Shown here piece after piece: positions 35,034 to 37,882 of a DNA stretch of 37,882 nucleotides. Below the pieces are notes generated by a model. The model saw only the letters and a list, made by a program, of their open reading frames with translations, was not told where the DNA came from and ran no database searches. The DNA comes from Fusobacterium sp. GTDB lineage: Bacteria; Fusobacteriota; Fusobacteriia; Fusobacteriales; Fusobacteriaceae. Each line of letters opens with the position of its first letter. Position 1 is the stretch's first letter. The stretch is from assembly GCF_019012925.1 (NCBI RefSeq), contig NZ_JAGIRL010000023.1, positions 1-37,882 of the forward strand, written 5' to 3'. The position numbers and the translations under genes are program-made.

Positions 35034-35729
35034 TTAAACCTCCTCATTTATATTTAATTTCAAATATCCTAGTTCAAGTAATTCTACTAAATTGATGTCA
35101 CCTTTATAAAAATTATTTTGAATAGTTTGACTATACCTTCTATTTTCTCTCTCCATTTTCCAACTTCTATCTTGTATATATCTAAAATTTGTTTTTGGAG
35201 AAAATTTTATAGGGAAAATAATAGGTATAAAGTTATCATTCTCTTTTATTTTTTTTATATCTGTTATACTGATATTTTGATTTAATAATCTAATTAAAAT
35301 TTCAATGGAACTTAAAGATGCGATTTCTAATCGAGTCTTAAATTTATAATTTTCTATATTCTTTAGAACAAGGATGTCTTCTTTTTTTAACCATTTGATA
35401 TCAAGTTCATCATAGGTATTTAAAATCTCTTTAAAATTATCAATGCTTGTTTTTGAAATAACTTGATCATCAACAAGTTCATATAGTTCTTCAATTATTT
35501 TGTTCTCATTGTCCAAGAAGTCGTTAATCCAATTATAAGTTATTTCAAGAATTTCAACCCCTTTCCCTGTTAAAGGAATTAAATAAGTATATGATTCAAA
35601 AGATATCCATGCATAATCTTTTTCTTCTACATATTTAATCCCCCTTTGTTCTTTAATAAGATCGTCCCTTACATCATAAGCTTTCTTTTTGTCATTCCGA
35701 ATAACAACATATTTTAATACGTTTTCCAT
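35034..35729 (-). CDS. Unrecognised 231-aa protein of the integrative element
   Basis: I do not recognise this protein. It is soluble and acidic, with a mixed alpha/beta first half (Y-V-V-I-R-N, then W-I-S-F-E-S-Y-T-Y-L-I-P) and a helical second half. The frame is open further upstream to 35801, but the ATG at 35729 has AGGAGG seven bases before it and is preferred. Its stop is 2 bases before the BrxL-like gene, whose ribosome binding site lies inside it, so the two are translated together. A partner or adaptor of the ATPase is a reasonable guess only. Confidence 0.65.
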   Translation of the reverse strand: MENVLKYVVIRNDKKKAYDVRDDLIKEQRGIKYVEEKDYAWISFESYTYLIPLTGKGVEILEITYNWINDFLDNENKIIEELYELVDDQVISKTSIDNFKEILNTYDELDIKWLKKEDILVLKNIENYKFKTRLEIASLSSIEILIRLLNQNISITDIKKIKENDNFIPIIFPIKFSPKTNFRYIQDRSWKMERENRRYSQTIQNNFYKGDINLVELLELGYLKLNINEEV

Positions 35730-35995
35730 AAAAAACCTCCTGTATTTTGTTATATAAAAATTAAAATAAAATTTAGCTATCTTCACTTCTTTTTCTTCCA
35801 CATTTTTTTTAGTTTTCTGTTAATCTATTTATATAAAGCTTTCTTAATCTTTTAGGAAAGCTCCAAATAAAAAACTATGAAATTTTTATAGAATTATTAT
35901 ATAATATAAATTACTTAGAGTAAAAGTAACAGAAAATTGATAAAATCAAAAATATTAAAAATAATAGAAATTTTTATAGCTAAAATTATAAAAAA
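35730..35995. promoter_or_regulatory. Divergent control region in the element
   Basis: This region lies between the leftward 231-aa/ATPase genes and the rightward 561-aa gene. It contains a 10-bp inverted pair, TTTTCTGTTA (35813-35822) and TAACAGAAAA (35927-35936), and an AGCTTTC/GAAAGCT dyad (35837-35843 with 35856-35862). A TATAAT (35900-35905) could be the -10 for the rightward gene, though its -35 is weak. The inverted sites could be an operator for both directions. Confidence 0.45.
35811..35823 (+). repeat. 13-bp direct repeat, left copy
   Basis: AGTTTTCTGTTAA here recurs identically at 37715-37727, on the other side of the 561-aa gene. The pair brackets a 1.9-kb segment with one gene. 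Confidence 0.5.
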
Positions 35996-37681
35996 ATGGG
36001 GGAGAAAAATGAAAAAATGAAAAAAAGAGTTTTTTTTATAGAAAAATGCACAAGAGAAAAAGATTTTGAAGAATTTAAAAATATTTTAGAGATAGAATCA
36101 AAAAAAGAAAATGAGATAGAAAAAATTATTATTAATTACTATAGTAATGACAAATTAGAAGAGAAAATTTTTTATCTAGATAAAAGAACAAAAATATTAA
36201 GAAAAATTGGAGGAATAGATGAAGTAGCCATAACATTTTGTTATACAGAAGAACAAGCAGAATATAAAAGAAATTTTGATATAAGAAATATAGATTATGA
36301 AGTATTATTTGAAGAAATTTTATCTATTTTTGATAGAAGAAAAATGAATAAATGTTTTAATTATGATTTAGAAAAAAATGAAATAACAAATATTGCAAGT
36401 GAATTAGTAGAACATTTTTATTCTCAAAATAAAGAGAAAGAAAAAATTAGAGAGATTTTAGAAAAAACTATGGAAATGGATATTATATTTTTCAAAGAAA
36501 TAAAAGATTCTTATAATCAAATTAGTGACTTAAAAGAAAAAATAAAATCTTTTTTTAAGAATGAAACTAAATGGGGAGTTGAAGAAAATACTAAACAAAT
36601 AAGGAGACTAGAAAATAAATATAAATATTTATATAAAGAAGTAACTCCTAAATTAATAAAAGAAATAAAAAGAAAAAGTATACGTAATTCAACAAAGAAA
36701 AGAACAATTATAATAGATATTGATTATTCTAAATTAGAGCTTTTATTTCCTAAACTTACTAAAAAATATTTAAAAGATGTTGAAAATGAAGAAAAAATAG
36801 CTAAGTTTTATACCAAGGAAGTTATGAATTTTTCTAGGCTTCAAGAACTTGTTTTAGATGAAACATTAGAAGTTTTACTTGAACAAGAGAAAAAATATTT
36901 AGACTATTGCTTAGAAGGACGATTTAATAGTAAAATACAAGCAAATTTAAAAAATGGATTTTATGATTATATATTAGAATATGATTTATATAGTAAATAT
37001 AAAGAAAAAATTCAAGAATTAAATAGTATAAATTATAATAAAATTTCTGAAAATATATCTAAGGAGATAAATAAAATTTTAGATTATGATGTATTAGAAG
37101 CAATAGTAAATTTTTCTGATATTAAATATATCGAAGAGATAGAAAAAGTTCAAAAATTATTTGAAGTTATTTTGAAAAATAATAAAGAACTAGAAGAAAA
37201 TGAAAAATATTTTAATTTGTCAGAAAGAATATATATAAATTATTCCGAAAAATTAATTAATCTAATAATAGAAATTTGTAATTATAAAATAAAAATTGAT
37301 GATTTTTATGATGATACTATAGAAGAGGAGAGTATAGAAGAATTATTGTCTAAAGAAAAGTGTTACTCAAAAATTGAAGATTTTAAGTTATTTTATAACT
37401 TTTTAGAAAAAGAAGGTTACTTTGAAAAAATTCTTAGTAAAGTAAATAGAGAAAAAAATAGTATAAAAAATAAGGATATAAGTAAAAAGTTAAAAGAATA
37501 TTATAGTGACAAAATAATAAATTTTAAAGAAATAATTGAATACATATACGATCCTAGTGAATGTATTGATTTAATAATTAAAAGATATGCTGATTATGAA
37601 GAAGTTAGATTAAAAAATAGCATTATGGAGACATATTTAATCAAAAAATTTAAATATTTAGAAACAGGAAAGAAAAGATAG
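35996..37681 (+). CDS. Unrecognised 561-aa Lys/Glu/Ile-rich protein, element cargo
   Basis: I do not recognise this protein. It is soluble, highly charged and almost wholly helical by eye, with long Lys/Glu/Ile-rich stretches and several likely coiled coils (for example around 165-230). No nuclease, ATPase or transmembrane motif is visible. Its coding sequence is even more AT-rich than its neighbours, with AAA, GAA, ATA and TTA dominating, suggesting foreign origin. The start is uncertain: the first ATG (35996) has no ribosome binding site, while the ATG at 36017 follows a GGGGGAG about 13 bases upstream. Its position opposite the element's core genes fits an accessory gene, perhaps phage defence. 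Confidence 0.65.
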   Translation: MGEKNEKMKKRVFFIEKCTREKDFEEFKNILEIESKKENEIEKIIINYYSNDKLEEKIFYLDKRTKILRKIGGIDEVAITFCYTEEQAEYKRNFDIRNIDYEVLFEEILSIFDRRKMNKCFNYDLEKNEITNIASELVEHFYSQNKEKEKIREILEKTMEMDIIFFKEIKDSYNQISDLKEKIKSFFKNETKWGVEENTKQIRRLENKYKYLYKEVTPKLIKEIKRKSIRNSTKKRTIIIDIDYSKLELLFPKLTKKYLKDVENEEKIAKFYTKEVMNFSRLQELVLDETLEVLLEQEKKYLDYCLEGRFNSKIQANLKNGFYDYILEYDLYSKYKEKIQELNSINYNKISENISKEINKILDYDVLEAIVNFSDIKYIEEIEKVQKLFEVILKNNKELEENEKYFNLSERIYINYSEKLINLIIEICNYKIKIDDFYDDTIEEESIEELLSKEKCYSKIEDFKLFYNFLEKEGYFEKILSKVNREKNSIKNKDISKKLKEYYSDKIINFKEIIEYIYDPSECIDLIIKRYADYEEVRLKNSIMETYLIKKFKYLETGKKR

Positions 37682-37714
37682 GAGAAAGTTTAATTTTTTT
37701 TAGAGGATGTGAAG

Positions 37715-37727
37715 AGTTTTCTGTTAA
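37715..37727 (+). repeat. 13-bp direct repeat, right copy
   Basis: This is identical to 35811-35823. It lies 33 bases after the 561-aa gene stop and just before the insertion-sequence-like end at 37743. Confidence 0.5.
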
Positions 37728-37742
37728 AAATTATAAAAAATA

Positions 37743-37882
37743 GGGGCTGTTGCAAACTTAATAGCTATATGTTTTAAAATTAGCTAAAGAGATTTTTTAA
37801 TCTCTTTGGCTTTTTTATTTTTAAAATAAAAAAAGGTATAAAGTACTCGAAATTTTTTCAAATTTCTAATACAATATACCTA
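37743..37882. mobile_element. Probable end of an insertion sequence (IS1182-like)
   Basis: GGGGCTGTTGCAAA (from 37743) resembles the terminal inverted repeats of IS1182- and IS6-type elements. It is followed by a hairpin, AAAGAGATT with AATCTCTTT (about 37776-37798), and a T-run, as often found just inside an IS end to block read-in. No transposase frame is visible before the window ends. The family is a guess from the terminal sequence. Confidence 0.45.
37834..37881. repeat. Long imperfect dyad at the window edge
   Basis: AGGTATA (37834-37840) pairs with TATACCT (37875-37881), and GAAATTT (37849-37855) pairs with AAATTTC (37860-37866). The unpaired gaps are 8 bases on each side, so the structure is symmetrical. 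It lies inside the putative insertion sequence and may be near its transposase promoter. Confidence 0.5.

Noticed and set aside
35730..35801. Upstream extension of the 231-aa protein
   Set aside because: The extension lacks a ribosome binding site and runs through the AGGAGG that serves the ATG at 35729.

Overview
The window looks like a Fusobacterium chromosome segment. It is strongly AT-rich and carries a complete lysine fermentation cluster (kal-kce-kdd-kamA-kamB-kamC-kamD-kamE). Its small, tightly packed operons have strong AGGAGG-type ribosome binding sites, and the gene content fits a Gram-negative anaerobe. The genus call comes from gene content and protein style; no database was searched.

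Layout. 1-465: the 5' part of an NhaC-type Na+/H+ antiporter on the minus strand. 466-1203: a long intergenic region with a consensus promoter and a lysine riboswitch, leading into the lysine fermentation operon (1204-9664), which ends at a strong terminator. 9762-16180: miaB, rho, a LysM/M23 peptidase, ispG, a small lipoprotein, and a compact ECF sigma / membrane protein / CpxP-like exported protein module with a candidate ECF-type promoter. 16207-17088: a PhzF-family protein. 17232-20917: an FMN-riboswitch-controlled riboflavin operon, ribH-ribD-ribE-ribBA, in which ribE appears to start at an AUU codon. 21006-23220, minus strand: an amino-acid binding protein and an M20 amidohydrolase behind a leader with a 31-codon ORF and an intrinsic terminator. 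23229-29961: the phosphate regulon, with pstC-pstA-pstB-phoU leftward and pstS-phoB-phoR rightward. Between them lie two mirror-image sets of four Pho-box hexamers, each with exact 11-bp periodicity. 30030-31757: a conserved protein of unknown function and the rplM-rpsI ribosomal operon with a structured leader.

31790 to the end is accessory DNA next to rpsI, a recognised integration hotspot in other bacteria. It holds three 11-bp-spaced AGGTAACA repeats, a tyrosine integrase, an excisionase-like protein, an AAA+ ATPase whose core resembles BrxL of BREX phage defence, an unrecognised 231-aa protein, and an unrecognised 561-aa very AT-rich protein flanked by 13-bp direct repeats. The window ends in what looks like the end of an insertion sequence. 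The far end of the element is not in the window.

Functional logic. Lysine probably induces its own degradation through the riboswitch. The Kam aminomutases move the amino groups of lysine, Kdd and Kce oxidise and cleave the product, and Kal removes ammonia from 3-aminobutyryl-CoA. FMN represses the rib operon. Phosphate limitation probably drives both pst arms through PhoB. The strongest candidates for something new are the integrative element with an orphan BrxL-like ATPase and its cargo, the uncharacterised leader in front of the M20 gene, and the AUU start of ribE.
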